From Gordonia sihwensis NBRC 108236 (GTDB lineage Bacteria > Actinomycetota > Actinomycetes > Mycobacteriales > Mycobacteriaceae), in contig NZ_BANU01000011.1 of NCBI RefSeq assembly GCF_000333035.1, positions 1-64,000 of the forward strand: a stretch of DNA of 64,000 bases. Reading direction: 5' to 3'. Position numbers and translations under genes: made by a program. The notes beneath the pieces are model-generated. The model worked only from the letters and a program-made list of their open reading frames with translations. It was not told where the DNA came from and made no database searches. Of this stretch, positions 18,114-26,892 are shown one piece after another; the first letter of the stretch is position 1, and every line of letters starts with the position of its first letter.

Positions 18114-19292
18114 ATGGCTCCCCAGCGTGAATGGCTGGAACGCGATTTCTACGCAGACCTCGGCGTTTCTTCCGACGCCAGTGCCGACCAGATCAAGAAG
18201 GCTTACCGGAAGCTCGCCCGTGAGTTGCACCCGGACGCCAACCCGGGCGACACGGCGGCCGAAGAACGCTTCAAGAGAGTGTCGGAGGCGCACAGCGTGC
18301 TCTCCGACGAGACCAAGCGCCGCGAATACGACGAGGCCCGGACCCTGATGGCCAGCGGCCGGTTCCGCGGCGGCAACGGTTTCGGCGGCGGAACGCCGGG
18401 CGGTGCCGGCGGATTCGACTTCGGCGACCTGTTCGGCGCGGCCGGCGGTGCGGGCGGGGGCGGTGGCCTCGGCGACATGCTCGGCGACCTGCTGGGCGGA
18501 CGCGGCGGCGGCTTCGGCGGGTCGGCCGGCGGACCCCGCCAACGGCGCGGCAACGATCTCGAGACCGAGACCACCCTCGCATTCCGCGACGCGGTGCAGG
18601 GCACCACCGTGACGCTGCGCGTCACGAGCCCGTCGCCGTGCACCAAGTGCCACGGCAGCGGCGCACGGCCGGGCAGCAGCCCGCGCACGTGCCCCACCTG
18701 CAACGGCACCGCCTTCGTCACGCGCAACCAGGGGCACTTCGGATTCTCCGAACCCTGCCCCGACTGCCAGGGCACCGGCACCAAGATCGACGATCCGTGC
18801 CCGGACTGCCAGGGCACCGGCATCACCGTGCGCCCGCGGACCATCAACGTCCGCGTCCCGCAGGGCGTGGAGGACGGTCAGCGGATCCGGCTCGCCGGGC
18901 AGGGCGAGGCCGGGATGCGCGGCGCGCCGTCCGGCGACCTGTACGTGACCGTGCACGTGATGGCCGACAAGGTGTTCACCCGCAGCGGCAACGACCTCAA
19001 GGTCTCACTGCCGGTGTCCATCTCGGAGCTGATTCTCGGAGCGACCATCTCGGTTCCGACGCTCGACGGTTCCGTCGGCGTCAAGATCCCGGCGGGCACC
19101 TCCGACGGACGGACCCTGCGGCTGAAGGGCCGCGGTGTGCCGAAGCGATCCGGCGGATCCGGTGATCTGCTGGTGACGGTGAAGGTCGCGGTGCCGACCA
19201 AGCTCGACGACGCGGCGACCGAAGCGATGAAGAAGTATGCGGAGGCCGAACGGGCCAGTGGATTCGACCCCCGCGCAGGATGGGGGCGGTGA
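18114..19292 (+). CDS. dnaJ: Chaperone protein DnaJ (DnaJ1)
   Basis: A 392-residue Hsp40 that stimulates the DnaK ATPase. The J-domain (about 9-75) has the essential HPD at 39-41. A Gly/Phe-rich region (about 80-145: [12 protein letters not shown]) follows. The zinc domain (about 175-245) has four CxxCxGxG-type motifs: [16 protein letters not shown] (degenerate last Gly), CPDCQGTG and CPDCQGTG. The C-terminal substrate-binding domains run to [12 protein letters not shown] strong AAGGAGGTGA lies upstream of ATG 18114. It is third in the HspR-controlled operon. Confidence 0.98.
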   Translation: MAPQREWLERDFYADLGVSSDASADQIKKAYRKLARELHPDANPGDTAAEERFKRVSEAHSVLSDETKRREYDEARTLMASGRFRGGNGFGGGTPGGAGGFDFGDLFGAAGGAGGGGGLGDMLGDLLGGRGGGFGGSAGGPRQRRGNDLETETTLAFRDAVQGTTVTLRVTSPSPCTKCHGSGARPGSSPRTCPTCNGTAFVTRNQGHFGFSEPCPDCQGTGTKIDDPCPDCQGTGITVRPRTINVRVPQGVEDGQRIRLAGQGEAGMRGAPSGDLYVTVHVMADKVFTRSGNDLKVSLPVSISELILGATISVPTLDGSVGVKIPAGTSDGRTLRLKGRGVPKRSGGSGDLLVTVKVAVPTKLDDAATEAMKKYAEAERASGFDPRAGWGR

Positions 19293-19298
19293 TGACCC

Positions 19299-19715
19299 AT
19301 GGCAGTCGACGATCGAGGAGACCGGTCGCGCAATGACGACGTCGGCGACGCCGCCACGTTCATGATCTCGGTGGCGGCGGAGCTGGCCGGCATGCACGCC
19401 CAGACCCTCCGGACCTACGATCGGCTGGGTCTGGTGACCCCGCAGCGCACGCGCGGCGGCGGGCGTCGCTACTCCAACCGCGACGTCGAGATGCTTCGCG
19501 AGATCCAGCGGTTGTCGCAGGACGAGGGCGTGAACCTCGCGGGGATCAAACGGATCATCGAACTCAGCGACGAGGTGGAGGCCCTGCGCCGACGGGTCAG
19601 TGACCTGACTCGGCAGATGGAGTCGGCGTCGCGGGCACGTCACGGAGAACTGGTTCCGGTGCCCCGCACCAACGCCCTCGTGGTGTGGCAGCCGCGGGGA
19701 AAACGGAGCCGCTGA
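19299..19715 (+). CDS. hspR: Heat-shock repressor HspR (MerR family)
   Basis: A 138-residue repressor. The MerR-type winged HTH (about 22-90) is ISVAAELAGMHAQTLRTYDR, then GLVTPQRTRGGGRRYSNRDVEMLR. A short coiled coil (EVEALRRRVSDLTRQME) likely mediates dimerisation. In actinobacteria HspR binds HAIR sites together with DnaK as a co-repressor. The gene starts 6 nt after dnaJ. Likely targets in this window are the two sites before dnaK and the one before lon. Confidence 0.97.
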   Translation: MAVDDRGDRSRNDDVGDAATFMISVAAELAGMHAQTLRTYDRLGLVTPQRTRGGGRRYSNRDVEMLREIQRLSQDEGVNLAGIKRIIELSDEVEALRRRVSDLTRQMESASRARHGELVPVPRTNALVVWQPRGKRSR

Positions 19716-19744
19716 CGCGGTAGCACCACGACGCGATAGAACCA

Positions 19745-19774
19745 CAAGGCCGCCGACCGCCGTCGGCGGCCTTG
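19745..19774 (+). terminator. Terminator of the dnaK operon
   Basis: A 13-bp perfect stem CAAGGCCGCCGAC / GTCGGCGGCCTTG with a 4-nt loop, 30 nt after the hspR stop, followed by a pyrimidine-rich CCCGTTTC. Confidence 0.85.
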
Positions 19775-19841
19775 CCCGTTTCGGTTCCACTATCCTCGGC
19801 GGCGTGTGCCCCGAGCACCCACCGTCTATCGAGAGGTCCCC

Positions 19842-20243
19842 ATGAATCTGATCCACGCCGCAGGCCGCGCCCTCACCGGCATCCCGTACATGATCCTGGG
19901 CTACGACGCCGCCACGGCGCCGGGTGCCCGCGTCGAAGCGGCGTCGCCGCTGCTCGACAAGATCCGGACCGTGATCCCGCTGCCGACCGACAACGAGACG
20001 ATCGTCCGGGCCAACGGTGCCGCCCAGGTGCTGGGCGGCGCGATGATCGCCACCGGTCTCGGTGCACGGCCCGGTGCGGTCCTGCTGGCGGCGTCGCTGG
20101 TTCCGACCACCTTCGCCGGGCACGCCTTCTGGGAGATCGACGATCCGATGCAGCACAAGATGCAGCAGATCCAGTTCCTGAAGAACGTGTCGATGCTCGG
20201 CGGTGCGTTGGCAGTGCTGGTCGCGTCCCGGCATCAGTCGTAG
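19842..20243 (+). CDS. DoxX-like small membrane protein
   Basis: A 133-residue protein with about four hydrophobic segments (near residues 8-25, 58-75, 80-100 and 112-130). The DoxX-family pattern reads IPYMILGYDA at the start, NGAAQVLGGAMIATGLG, and then AGHAFWEIDDPMQ before the last helix. DoxX-like proteins are integral membrane proteins, some linked to redox homeostasis and thiosulfate oxidation; substrate unknown here. The ATG at 19842 follows GAGAGG, so the upstream in-frame ATG is rejected. Probably monocistronic. Confidence 0.8.
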   Translation: MNLIHAAGRALTGIPYMILGYDAATAPGARVEAASPLLDKIRTVIPLPTDNETIVRANGAAQVLGGAMIATGLGARPGAVLLAASLVPTTFAGHAFWEIDDPMQHKMQQIQFLKNVSMLGGALAVLVASRHQS

Positions 20244-20264
20244 GCAGTGCCCGGTCCCGGGCGG

Positions 20265-21419
20265 TCAGTTCAGCGGGTCGTGCTGGATCGCGTCGGGATT
20301 CACGCCTGCGGCCCGTAGTCGCAGCGCGGTGTGGAAGACCATCGGGGCCGGGCCGGACAGCAGCACCTGGCGGCCCCGCCAGTCGGCGTACGTCGCGGCC
20401 ACCTCGCCGACGCGGCCGTAGCGCACTTCGAGCCCCCAGCCGCGCGGATCGGTGCCGCCGGTGAGCCACCACGGGTCCTCGGTGTTCTCCGTGACGGCGG
20501 TGACGCGCAGCCACGGATTCGCGCCGGCCAGCTGTGCGAGCACGCCGAGCTCGTACAGTTCGCCGGGATTCTGTGTTCCGTAGAAGAGGTGGACCGGAGC
20601 CGGCTCGCCGAAGCGGGCGTGGTCGATCAGCAGCGCGCGCAGGGGAGCGAGCCCGGTACCGCCGGCGATCAGCAGCGCCGGTCGCGCCGGATCGATGTGC
20701 ATGGTGCCGTGGCGCTGTGCGAAGGTCCACACGTCTCCGACCGCGGTGTCTCGCACGATGGAGCCGCTGACCCGGCCGCCCGGCACCGCTCGGACGTGGA
20801 ACTCCAACTCGCCCTGCGGGTTCGAGGGAATGGCCGGGGAGAAGTTGCGCCAGGTCCGGGGCCACTGCGGGATCTGCGTCTCGAGGTACTGGCCGGCGGC
20901 GTACGGGGGGTGCGGTCCATCGGCGATCAGCCGGATCACGGCCCGTTCGCGCGTGATCCGGAACTTCTGCACCACGCGGGCGTGCCAGCGCGGGGGACCC
21001 TCGGCGCTTTCCGCGGCGCCGCGCATCACACCGGTGGTCAGGAGCATCGCCTGCCCGACGGTCTCCTCCACCTCCGGTGTCCAGCGGTTGCCGAAGGCGA
21101 ACTGGAACTCCGACATCAGGGCGTCGTAGATCAGCCAGTAGTGCTCGCTGACGACGCCGAACTTGCGGTGGTCGCGGCCCAGCTGCGCGAGGAAATCGAC
21201 CAGCTCGCCGTGGCCGTCCGGTGCCCCGATCGCGTCGAGCACGTGGTCGATCACATCCACGAATGAGGCTCGGAGAGTGCCCATCTCGGCCGGAAACAAC
21301 TCTCGGAGGCTGGGCCGCATCGCGAACAGCCGGGCGAAGACGCTGCTCGCGAAACGGTCGGGATCGCTCGCCAGGAGTGCCCGGGTCTGCGCCAGGATCG
21401 GCTGCTCGGGCTGAGTCAC
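20265..21419 (-). CDS. Flavohemoglobin-like globin-FAD/NAD reductase
   Basis: A 384-residue fusion. The N-terminal globin domain (about 5-140) has the probable proximal His in FGVVSEHYWLIYDALM. The FAD-binding barrel (about 150-250) has RNFSPA. The NAD domain (about 260-380) has IAGGTGLAPLRALL. Flavohemoglobins convert nitric oxide to nitrate; the shorter actinobacterial type II group (such as M. tuberculosis Rv0385) has other proposed roles, and this protein is similar in size. The GTG at 21419 with AGGA close upstream was chosen; an ATG 22 codons earlier is possible. Convergent with the DoxX-like gene. Confidence 0.85.
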   Translation of the reverse strand: MTQPEQPILAQTRALLASDPDRFASSVFARLFAMRPSLRELFPAEMGTLRASFVDVIDHVLDAIGAPDGHGELVDFLAQLGRDHRKFGVVSEHYWLIYDALMSEFQFAFGNRWTPEVEETVGQAMLLTTGVMRGAAESAEGPPRWHARVVQKFRITRERAVIRLIADGPHPPYAAGQYLETQIPQWPRTWRNFSPAIPSNPQGELEFHVRAVPGGRVSGSIVRDTAVGDVWTFAQRHGTMHIDPARPALLIAGGTGLAPLRALLIDHARFGEPAPVHLFYGTQNPGELYELGVLAQLAGANPWLRVTAVTENTEDPWWLTGGTDPRGWGLEVRYGRVGEVAATYADWRGRQVLLSGPAPMVFHTALRLRAAGVNPDAIQHDPLN

Positions 21420-21556
21420 TCTTCCTGCTCGCTTTCCGCGTCGTCGCTGGTGTTCACGGGCCGCCCGGTGCCGGGCGTGGTCCACTGTAGTCGGCGTGAC
21501 CGACTGGCCCCGATATTGTTCGGCGTGCCGCTTGTGGGTTGTGGCACGCTAGCGGT

Positions 21557-22678
21557 GTGACGATGCTCGGTGGACTGCTCCCTGGAATCGTCGACGCGCA
21601 CGTCCACTACTTCAACCCCACCCGGTCGTCATGGGCGCTCGCCCGCTTCGCGCGGCTGTCGGCGCCCCGGCTGCGACGGTTCGTGCCCACGCCGGCCCTC
21701 TCGCTCGCCGCCCGCGTGGGCACCAGCGCCGACCGCCTGTACGGTCTCGATTCGAGCATCCTGACCTCAGCTTACGAACCGGCGCAGTATTCCAGCGACG
21801 CCGTCGCACTGCTCTCCATCGCGGGCGTCGGTGTGGAGAGCGTGGTTCAAGTGGAGTCGCACTGGCGGCCGGCGAGGGACCCCGAGTCGCTGATGAACTC
21901 GTCGTTCGACGAGCTGAAGTACCTCACGGCGCTTCCGCACGGTCAGAAGGGTCCGGCGCTCGGCGCCACGGTCACGGCAGCCGACCCGCGACATCCCCTG
22001 TTCGGCGCCGCTCTCGACCGTCAGCTCGCGTACTCCGACCGCGTTCGCGCCGTCCGGTTCAAGTGGGCGCGGCACGCCGATCCCGAACTGCCGGACTGGT
22101 GCGACGAACCGGATGTGGTCGCTTCGACCAGCTTCCTCAAGGGATTCGAGGAGCTCGCCGAACGTGATCTGGCGTTCGTCTCGGTGGCCTACTCCCATCA
22201 GCTCGGGCAGCTGGACATGCTCGCCCGGCGGTTCCCCGACACCACGATCATCGTCGAGCACATGGGGATGCCCGCGGGTGCGTTCGGACCGGTCGGCGCG
22301 CAGACCGGCATGACGGCTGCCGCGCGTGCCGAGATCCTGAGTCTGTGGCGCGAACGCACCGCCATGATCGCGAATCGGCCGAACGTGGTGGTCAAGGTCT
22401 CGGGACTGGGCCTCGCGCTCCTCGGCTACGGCCGGGAGACGTCGGGCACCATCGCCAGCCGAGCGGTACTGGCCGACATGGCCGGGCCGCTGGTACTGCA
22501 TCTGGTCGACCGGTTCGGTCCCGACCGCGTGATCTTCGGCTCCGACTCCCCGGTCGACCGCCCCAACTCGCCGATCGGCATGACGGTCGGCGCACTGCTC
22601 GACGTCCTCGGCGACCGCGGCGACCACCTGTTGACGCAGCTCTTCGCGGGGAACGCCAAGCGCATCTACCGATTCTGA
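21557..22678 (+). CDS. Amidohydrolase family protein (PF04909 type)
   Basis: A 373-residue TIM-barrel metal hydrolase or decarboxylase. Metal-ligand motifs are GIVDAHVHYF at the start, the mid-barrel His in IIVEHMGMPAGAFGP, and the C-terminal IFGSDSPVDRPN. These mark the Amidohydro_2 group, which includes lactone hydrolases and decarboxylases of aromatic catabolism; the substrate is unknown. Start GTG 21557 was used; ATG 21563 is equally plausible because no Shine-Dalgarno decides. It is upstream of the SDR gene but separated by a KstR-type operator, so probably not co-regulated. Confidence 0.82.
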   Translation: MTMLGGLLPGIVDAHVHYFNPTRSSWALARFARLSAPRLRRFVPTPALSLAARVGTSADRLYGLDSSILTSAYEPAQYSSDAVALLSIAGVGVESVVQVESHWRPARDPESLMNSSFDELKYLTALPHGQKGPALGATVTAADPRHPLFGAALDRQLAYSDRVRAVRFKWARHADPELPDWCDEPDVVASTSFLKGFEELAERDLAFVSVAYSHQLGQLDMLARRFPDTTIIVEHMGMPAGAFGPVGAQTGMTAAARAEILSLWRERTAMIANRPNVVVKVSGLGLALLGYGRETSGTIASRAVLADMAGPLVLHLVDRFGPDRVIFGSDSPVDRPNSPIGMTVGALLDVLGDRGDHLLTQLFAGNAKRIYRF

Positions 22679-22725
22679 GACGTCAGCCGGCGCGTCGACG
22701 AGGTGCCGAAGGGTGTGCCGCCGGA

Positions 22726-22739
22726 TAGAACGTGTTCTA
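22726..22739. promoter_or_regulatory. KstR-type operator
   Basis: TAGAACGTGTTCTA fits the KstR consensus TNNAACNNGTTNNA exactly and differs from the site at 9816-9829 at one position. It is centred about 43 nt upstream of the SDR start. Confidence 0.75.
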
Positions 22740-22775
22740 GAGTCGGGGGCGAGATCACACCTGAGAGAGGTATTC

Positions 22776-23645
22776 GTGGGCAAGTACGTGGTGACCGGCG
22801 CGGCGTCGGGAATGGGACACGAAGTGGCGCGACGCCTGCGGGCGGACGGGCACGAGGTGATCGGCGTCGACCTCGCGGACGCCGACGTGGAGGCGGACCT
22901 CTCGACGAGCGCAGGCCGGGCACATGCGGTTCGCGCGATCATGACCCGGGCCGGCGGCAGGCTCGACGGCGCCGTGTTCGCCGCCGGGGTGGGCGCGCTG
23001 CGCGGCAAGGAACGGCTGACCGTCGAGGTCAACGTGCTCGGCGTCACCGAACTCCTGATGGGTCTGCAACCCGAACTGGCCGCGGCCGACAAAGCCAAGG
23101 TGGTGGTGTTCGGCTCCAATTCGACGACGTCGACGCCGTTTGTGCCGCGCCGGGCCGTCAGACTGCTGGAGGCGGGCGAGACCGAGAGAGCTGTGCGCAT
23201 CGTGCGCCGGATGGGGCCGCTGTCGGGACCCGCGGCGTACGCGGCGTCGAAGATCGCGGTGAGCCGCTGGTGCCGGCGGCACGCGGTGTCCGATCAGTGG
23301 GCCGCCGCGGGTATCCGCATCAACGTCATCGCTCCGGGGCCGGTGCTCACGCCTCTGCTGCGCAAACAGCTCGCCAGTTCGACGGCCGCTCAGGTGCGCT
23401 CGTACCCGGTGCCGGTGCGTGAGTACGGCACGCCCGAGCAGATCGCCGACTGGGTGATGATCATGCTCTCGCCCGCGGCCGACTTCATGACCGGTTCGGT
23501 GGTCACCGTCGACGGCGGCACCGAGGCGCTGCTGCGGACCGACGACTGGCCCGCCCGTCTGCCGCTGCGGCGCGTCCCGCGGATGCTGTCGGCGTTGCGC
23601 AACGCACCGAGGAAGGGGCGGGTCGCGGACTACTCCGACGTCTGA
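22776..23645 (+). CDS. Short-chain dehydrogenase, 3-alpha-hydroxysteroid-dehydrogenase-like
   Basis: A 289-residue Rossmann SDR. The cofactor motif is TGAASGMGHEVA, followed by an acidic residue in GVDLADADVEADLSTSAGR. The catalytic Ser is in the VVFGSNSTTS region, and the Tyr-Lys pair is YAASK. The overall pattern (GAASGMG, EADLSTSAGR, LDGAVFAAGVG) resembles 3-alpha-hydroxysteroid dehydrogenase/carbonyl reductase of Comamonas. The GTG at 22776 follows GAGAGAGG. A KstR-type operator sits 37 nt upstream, consistent with steroid metabolism. The 3' end overlaps the convergent TetR gene by 16 nt. Confidence 0.85.
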   Translation: MGKYVVTGAASGMGHEVARRLRADGHEVIGVDLADADVEADLSTSAGRAHAVRAIMTRAGGRLDGAVFAAGVGALRGKERLTVEVNVLGVTELLMGLQPELAAADKAKVVVFGSNSTTSTPFVPRRAVRLLEAGETERAVRIVRRMGPLSGPAAYAASKIAVSRWCRRHAVSDQWAAAGIRINVIAPGPVLTPLLRKQLASSTAAQVRSYPVPVREYGTPEQIADWVMIMLSPAADFMTGSVVTVDGGTEALLRTDDWPARLPLRRVPRMLSALRNAPRKGRVADYSDV

Positions 23646-24205
23646 TCGGCCTTGCACGGAAGACTGAGAGTGCGGTCGACGATGCGGCGCATCGCCCATT
23701 CGAACTCTTCGGGGCCGGCATCCGAGCACTGGTAGCCCACCAGGACCATCAGCGAATGCGCGGCGATCTGCTCGGGCTCGTCGGGGTCGGCGATCAGGTC
23801 GCCGACGAACTCGGCGACGGCCTCGCACCGGGTCCGGTCCACCTCTCGTACCGCGGCGGCGACGTCGGGGTCTTTCGACGACCAGACGCGCAGCGCCCGC
23901 TCGGTGTGGTGCGGCAGATTCCGCGACGCCTCGACCACTGCGAGTATCCGGTCCACCGGGCTGCCGATGGTGCGCAGCTGTGCCACCACGTTGGCCGTCG
24001 CCTCGGTCTTCCAGTGCTCGATGAGCGCGGTCTCGAAGTCCCTCCAGCTCTTGAACGAGTGGTAGAAGCCACCGGTGGTGAGACCGGTCTCCGCGCACAC
24101 CGTCGACTGTTTGAAGCCGCCGTAGCCGTCGCGGGCGAGGACGCGCAGGCCGGCGTCGAGGAACCGGGAACGGAGCGGGTCGAGCGCGGACGGTGATTCG
24201 GACAT
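23630..24205 (-). CDS. TetR-family transcriptional regulator
   Basis: A 191-residue regulator. The N-terminal HTH (about 10-58) reads FLDAGLRVLARDGYGGFKQS, then GLTTGGFYHSFKSW, the TetR signature. The helical C-terminal ligand domain is not assignable. The ATG at 24205 (MSESPSALD) is the start; the upstream in-frame extension is non-conserved in character. It is convergent with the SDR gene and divergent from the sulfurtransferase gene, a possible target through the 90-nt shared promoter. Confidence 0.9.
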   Translation of the reverse strand: MSESPSALDPLRSRFLDAGLRVLARDGYGGFKQSTVCAETGLTTGGFYHSFKSWRDFETALIEHWKTEATANVVAQLRTIGSPVDRILAVVEASRNLPHHTERALRVWSSKDPDVAAAVREVDRTRCEAVAEFVGDLIADPDEPEQIAAHSLMVLVGYQCSDAGPEEFEWAMRRIVDRTLSLPCKADQTSE

Positions 24206-24295
24206 GGCCCGATTGTCGCACGTCGCCGGTGCCCTACAGTCGTGGTGACCTCGGCCGTACCACGGCCGCACCCGCAGGCGAAGGGAACCGCAGCG

Positions 24296-25135
24296 ATGAT
24301 CTCCGACCACCGAGGCCAGGTATTCACCACAGTCGAGGACCTGGTGGAGGCGATGCTGTCGTCACGGCCGCCGGTGGTGCTCGACGTGCGCTGGCAACTC
24401 GGCGACGACGCCGGCCACGACCACTACCGGACCGGGCACGTGCCGGGCGCGGTGTACGTCGACCTCGACACCGAACTGGCGGCACCGCCCTCGCCTGCCG
24501 CGGGCCGACACCCGCTGCCCGACCTCGCCGACCTGCAGGCCGCGGCCCGTCGGTGGGGCATCGACGTCGGGTCCCGGGTGGTGGTGTACGACGACTGGGA
24601 GGGCAAGGCGGCGGCGCGCGCCTGGTGGCTGCTGCGCTGGGCCGGGCTGGCCGACGTCACCGTTCTGGACGGCGGTCTGGCGGCATGGAAGTCCGCGGGC
24701 ATGCGCGTCTCCACCGGAGATGCGACTCCGCGCGTCGGCAATGTGGTGCTGTCGGGCGGGCATCTGCCGGTCGTGACGATCGACGAGGTCGCGGCGCGCG
24801 ACGGTTCGGCCGTCCTGCTCGACGCCCGTGCGCCCGAGCGTTACCGCGGCGACGTCGAGCCGGTGGACCCGAGGCCCGGGCGCATCCCCGGTGCGGTGAA
24901 CGCCCCGGCGGGCGCCAACGTGACCGCCGACGGCAGATTCAAGCCGTACGGCGAACTCGCCGACCACTTCCGGGCACTCGGCGCCGACCGGGACGCCGTC
25001 GTCTACTGCGGCTCGGGCGTCACCGCCGCGCACACGATCGCCGCCCTCGCATCGATCGGGGTGTCCGCGGCGCTGTATCCGGGGTCGTACTCGCAGTGGT
25101 CGGCCGATCCGGACCGCCCGGTGGAACGCGGCTGA
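24296..25135 (+). CDS. Rhodanese-type sulfurtransferase
   Basis: A 279-residue two-domain sulfurtransferase. The N-terminal inactive rhodanese domain (about 12-125: LDVRWQLGDD, YRTGHVPGAVYVDLD) is joined to a catalytic domain (about 150-275). The active-site Cys238 is in VVYCGSGVTAAH. This loop type fits thiosulfate or 3-mercaptopyruvate sulfurtransferases. AAGGGA lies 10 nt before ATG 24296. Its stop lies 5 nt from that of convergent mbtA. Confidence 0.92.
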   Translation: MISDHRGQVFTTVEDLVEAMLSSRPPVVLDVRWQLGDDAGHDHYRTGHVPGAVYVDLDTELAAPPSPAAGRHPLPDLADLQAAARRWGIDVGSRVVVYDDWEGKAAARAWWLLRWAGLADVTVLDGGLAAWKSAGMRVSTGDATPRVGNVVLSGGHLPVVTIDEVAARDGSAVLLDARAPERYRGDVEPVDPRPGRIPGAVNAPAGANVTADGRFKPYGELADHFRALGADRDAVVYCGSGVTAAHTIAALASIGVSAALYPGSYSQWSADPDRPVERG

Positions 25136-25140
25136 GCGCG

Positions 25141-26778
25141 CTATCGCGCCTGGCTCGCACCCGCCAGGCGCGAACGCAGTGCACTCTTGTCGATCTTGCC
25201 CACCGAGGTCACCGGTAGGGCGTCGACGGTGTGCAGACGGTCGGGCAGCTTGAACGACGCGAGGCCGCGCTCGGAGAGGAAGGCGCGGACGTCGGGCAGC
25301 GAGGGTGCGGTGCCGTCGCGCCCGGGCACCACCACCGCGCAGATGAGTTCACCCAGCGCGTCGTCGGGCAGGCCGACGACGGCGGTGTGCGCGATCCGCG
25401 GATGCGCCAGCAGGTGCTCTTCCACATCGTCGGCGGCCACGTTCTCGCCGGCTCGGACGATGGTGTCCTTGATGCGACCGGTGACGGCGAGGTGCCCGGA
25501 TGGAAGCCGGCGCACCAGATCTCCCGATGAGTAGAAGCCGTCGTCGGTGAACGACCGCAGGTTGTGTTCGGGCGCCCGGTAGTAGCCACGGATCGTGTAC
25601 GGTCCGCGGACCTGCAGTTCGCCCTCCTCGCCGTCGGGCACCGGCCGGCCGGCGTCGTCGACTATCCGGACCTCGTCGAGCGGACTCATCGGCAGCCCCT
25701 GGCTCACGTGCACCAGATCGCGTGGATCGTCGGCCCTCGTGTAGCAGATCAGACCCTCGGCCATGCCGAAGACCTGCTGCACCACCGGGCCCATCGCGGC
25801 GTCGATCGCGGCCGCATCGGGTGCGGCGAGTTTGGATCCGCCCACCTGCAGCAGTCGCAGCGAGGAGATGTCGGCGGGCTCCCATTCGGTTGCCGCGCAC
25901 CACAACTGGGCCAAAGCGGGGACCAGCGCGGTGACCGTGACCCGGTATCGCTCCACCACGTCGAACGCCGAGTCGGGGCTGGGATCCTGGGTGAAGACGG
26001 TGCGGCCGCCCGCTGCGATCATCCCGAGCAGTCCGGGGCAGCAGAGGGGGAAGTTGTGCGCTGCCGGGAGCGCCGCGAGATACACGTCGTCGGCCGTCAG
26101 TTCGGCGACGGTGGCCGAGGTGGCCGCGTTGAAGGCGTAGTCGTTGTGCGTGCGCGCGATCAGCTTCGGCAGTCCGGTGGTGCCGCCGGAGACCAGGAAG
26201 AGCGCGGGCAGATCGGGATCGACGGTGACCGGCGGTCGGGCGTCGGCATCGGGCAGCGGGGCGAACACGCCGGGATCGCCGTTGACGAAGACGTGCTCGA
26301 CGGACGGGACGCGGTCGCGCAGATCGGCGGCGAGCCCGCGGTAGTCGTAGCCGCCGCGAACGTCGTCGCACAGATAGGCGCGCGCCCCGGAGCCTGCGGC
26401 GAGATGAGCGATCTCGGTGATCCGGTGGGCCGGCAGCGCCATGACGGGCACGATGCCCGCGCGCAGGAGGCCGAACGCAGTGGCGGCGAACTCGACGGAA
26501 TTGTGCAGCTGCAGGACGACGCGCTCTCCGGGCTTCAGACCCGCGCCGATGAATCCGGCCGCACGGCGGTCGGCGGTGGCGAGCAGTTCGCGGTAGGTCA
26601 GGGTGAATCCGGTGGCCGCGTCGGTGACCGCGGGGCGGTCGGGATCGGTGGCGGCGCGGTCGGCGAGCGGTGCCCACAGGGGGCGATCGTCGAATACGCC
26701 CGCGGCGCGGTAGAGGTCGGCGCGATCGGGCCGATGGGGTGCGAACCCGGTTTCGAGAGTGTCCGCTGAAGATGGCAT
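25141..26778 (-). CDS. mbtA: Salicyl-AMP ligase / salicyl-S-ArCP synthetase
   Basis: A 545-residue adenylating enzyme that activates salicylate and loads it on the aryl carrier protein of MbtB. Core motifs are SGGTTGLPKLIARTH (A3), SGDLVRR (A7) and the C-terminal Lys in TSVGKIDKSALR. The aryl-acid signature HNFPLCCPG has Cys where the 2,3-dihydroxybenzoate enzyme DhbE has Ser240; Cys here is known from salicylate-activating enzymes, so salicylate is the likely substrate. It is divergent from mbtI, which makes salicylate. The shared promoter has two IdeR boxes, so expression is expected under iron limitation. Confidence 0.93.
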   Translation of the reverse strand: MPSSADTLETGFAPHRPDRADLYRAAGVFDDRPLWAPLADRAATDPDRPAVTDAATGFTLTYRELLATADRRAAGFIGAGLKPGERVVLQLHNSVEFAATAFGLLRAGIVPVMALPAHRITEIAHLAAGSGARAYLCDDVRGGYDYRGLAADLRDRVPSVEHVFVNGDPGVFAPLPDADARPPVTVDPDLPALFLVSGGTTGLPKLIARTHNDYAFNAATSATVAELTADDVYLAALPAAHNFPLCCPGLLGMIAAGGRTVFTQDPSPDSAFDVVERYRVTVTALVPALAQLWCAATEWEPADISSLRLLQVGGSKLAAPDAAAIDAAMGPVVQQVFGMAEGLICYTRADDPRDLVHVSQGLPMSPLDEVRIVDDAGRPVPDGEEGELQVRGPYTIRGYYRAPEHNLRSFTDDGFYSSGDLVRRLPSGHLAVTGRIKDTIVRAGENVAADDVEEHLLAHPRIAHTAVVGLPDDALGELICAVVVPGRDGTAPSLPDVRAFLSERGLASFKLPDRLHTVDALPVTSVGKIDKSALRSRLAGASQAR

Positions 26779-26800
26779 GCTCGGTCCTAGCTCTAGTTGA

Positions 26801-26819
26801 CGAGGGCAGCCTAACCTAC
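26801..26819. promoter_or_regulatory. IdeR/DmdR-type iron box (mbtA side)
   Basis: CGAGGGCAGCCTAACCTAC matches TTAGGTTAGSCTMACCTAA at 14 of 19 positions, with a perfect right half AGCCTAACCTA. It lies 23 nt upstream of the mbtA start. Confidence 0.7.
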
Positions 26820-26833
26820 GAGTCGCGGGTGAT

Positions 26834-26852
26834 GTAGATTAGCCTCACCTAA
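26834..26852. promoter_or_regulatory. IdeR/DmdR-type iron box (mbtI side)
   Basis: GTAGATTAGCCTCACCTAA matches TTAGGTTAGSCTMACCTAA at 17 of 19 positions. It lies 41 nt before mbtI and 15 nt from the first box, so the two could be bound together to shut off both divergent genes when iron is plentiful. Confidence 0.88.
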
Positions 26853-26892
26853 TTTCCTTGCGGATCTCCGCTGTGAACGATGGGACTGAACA

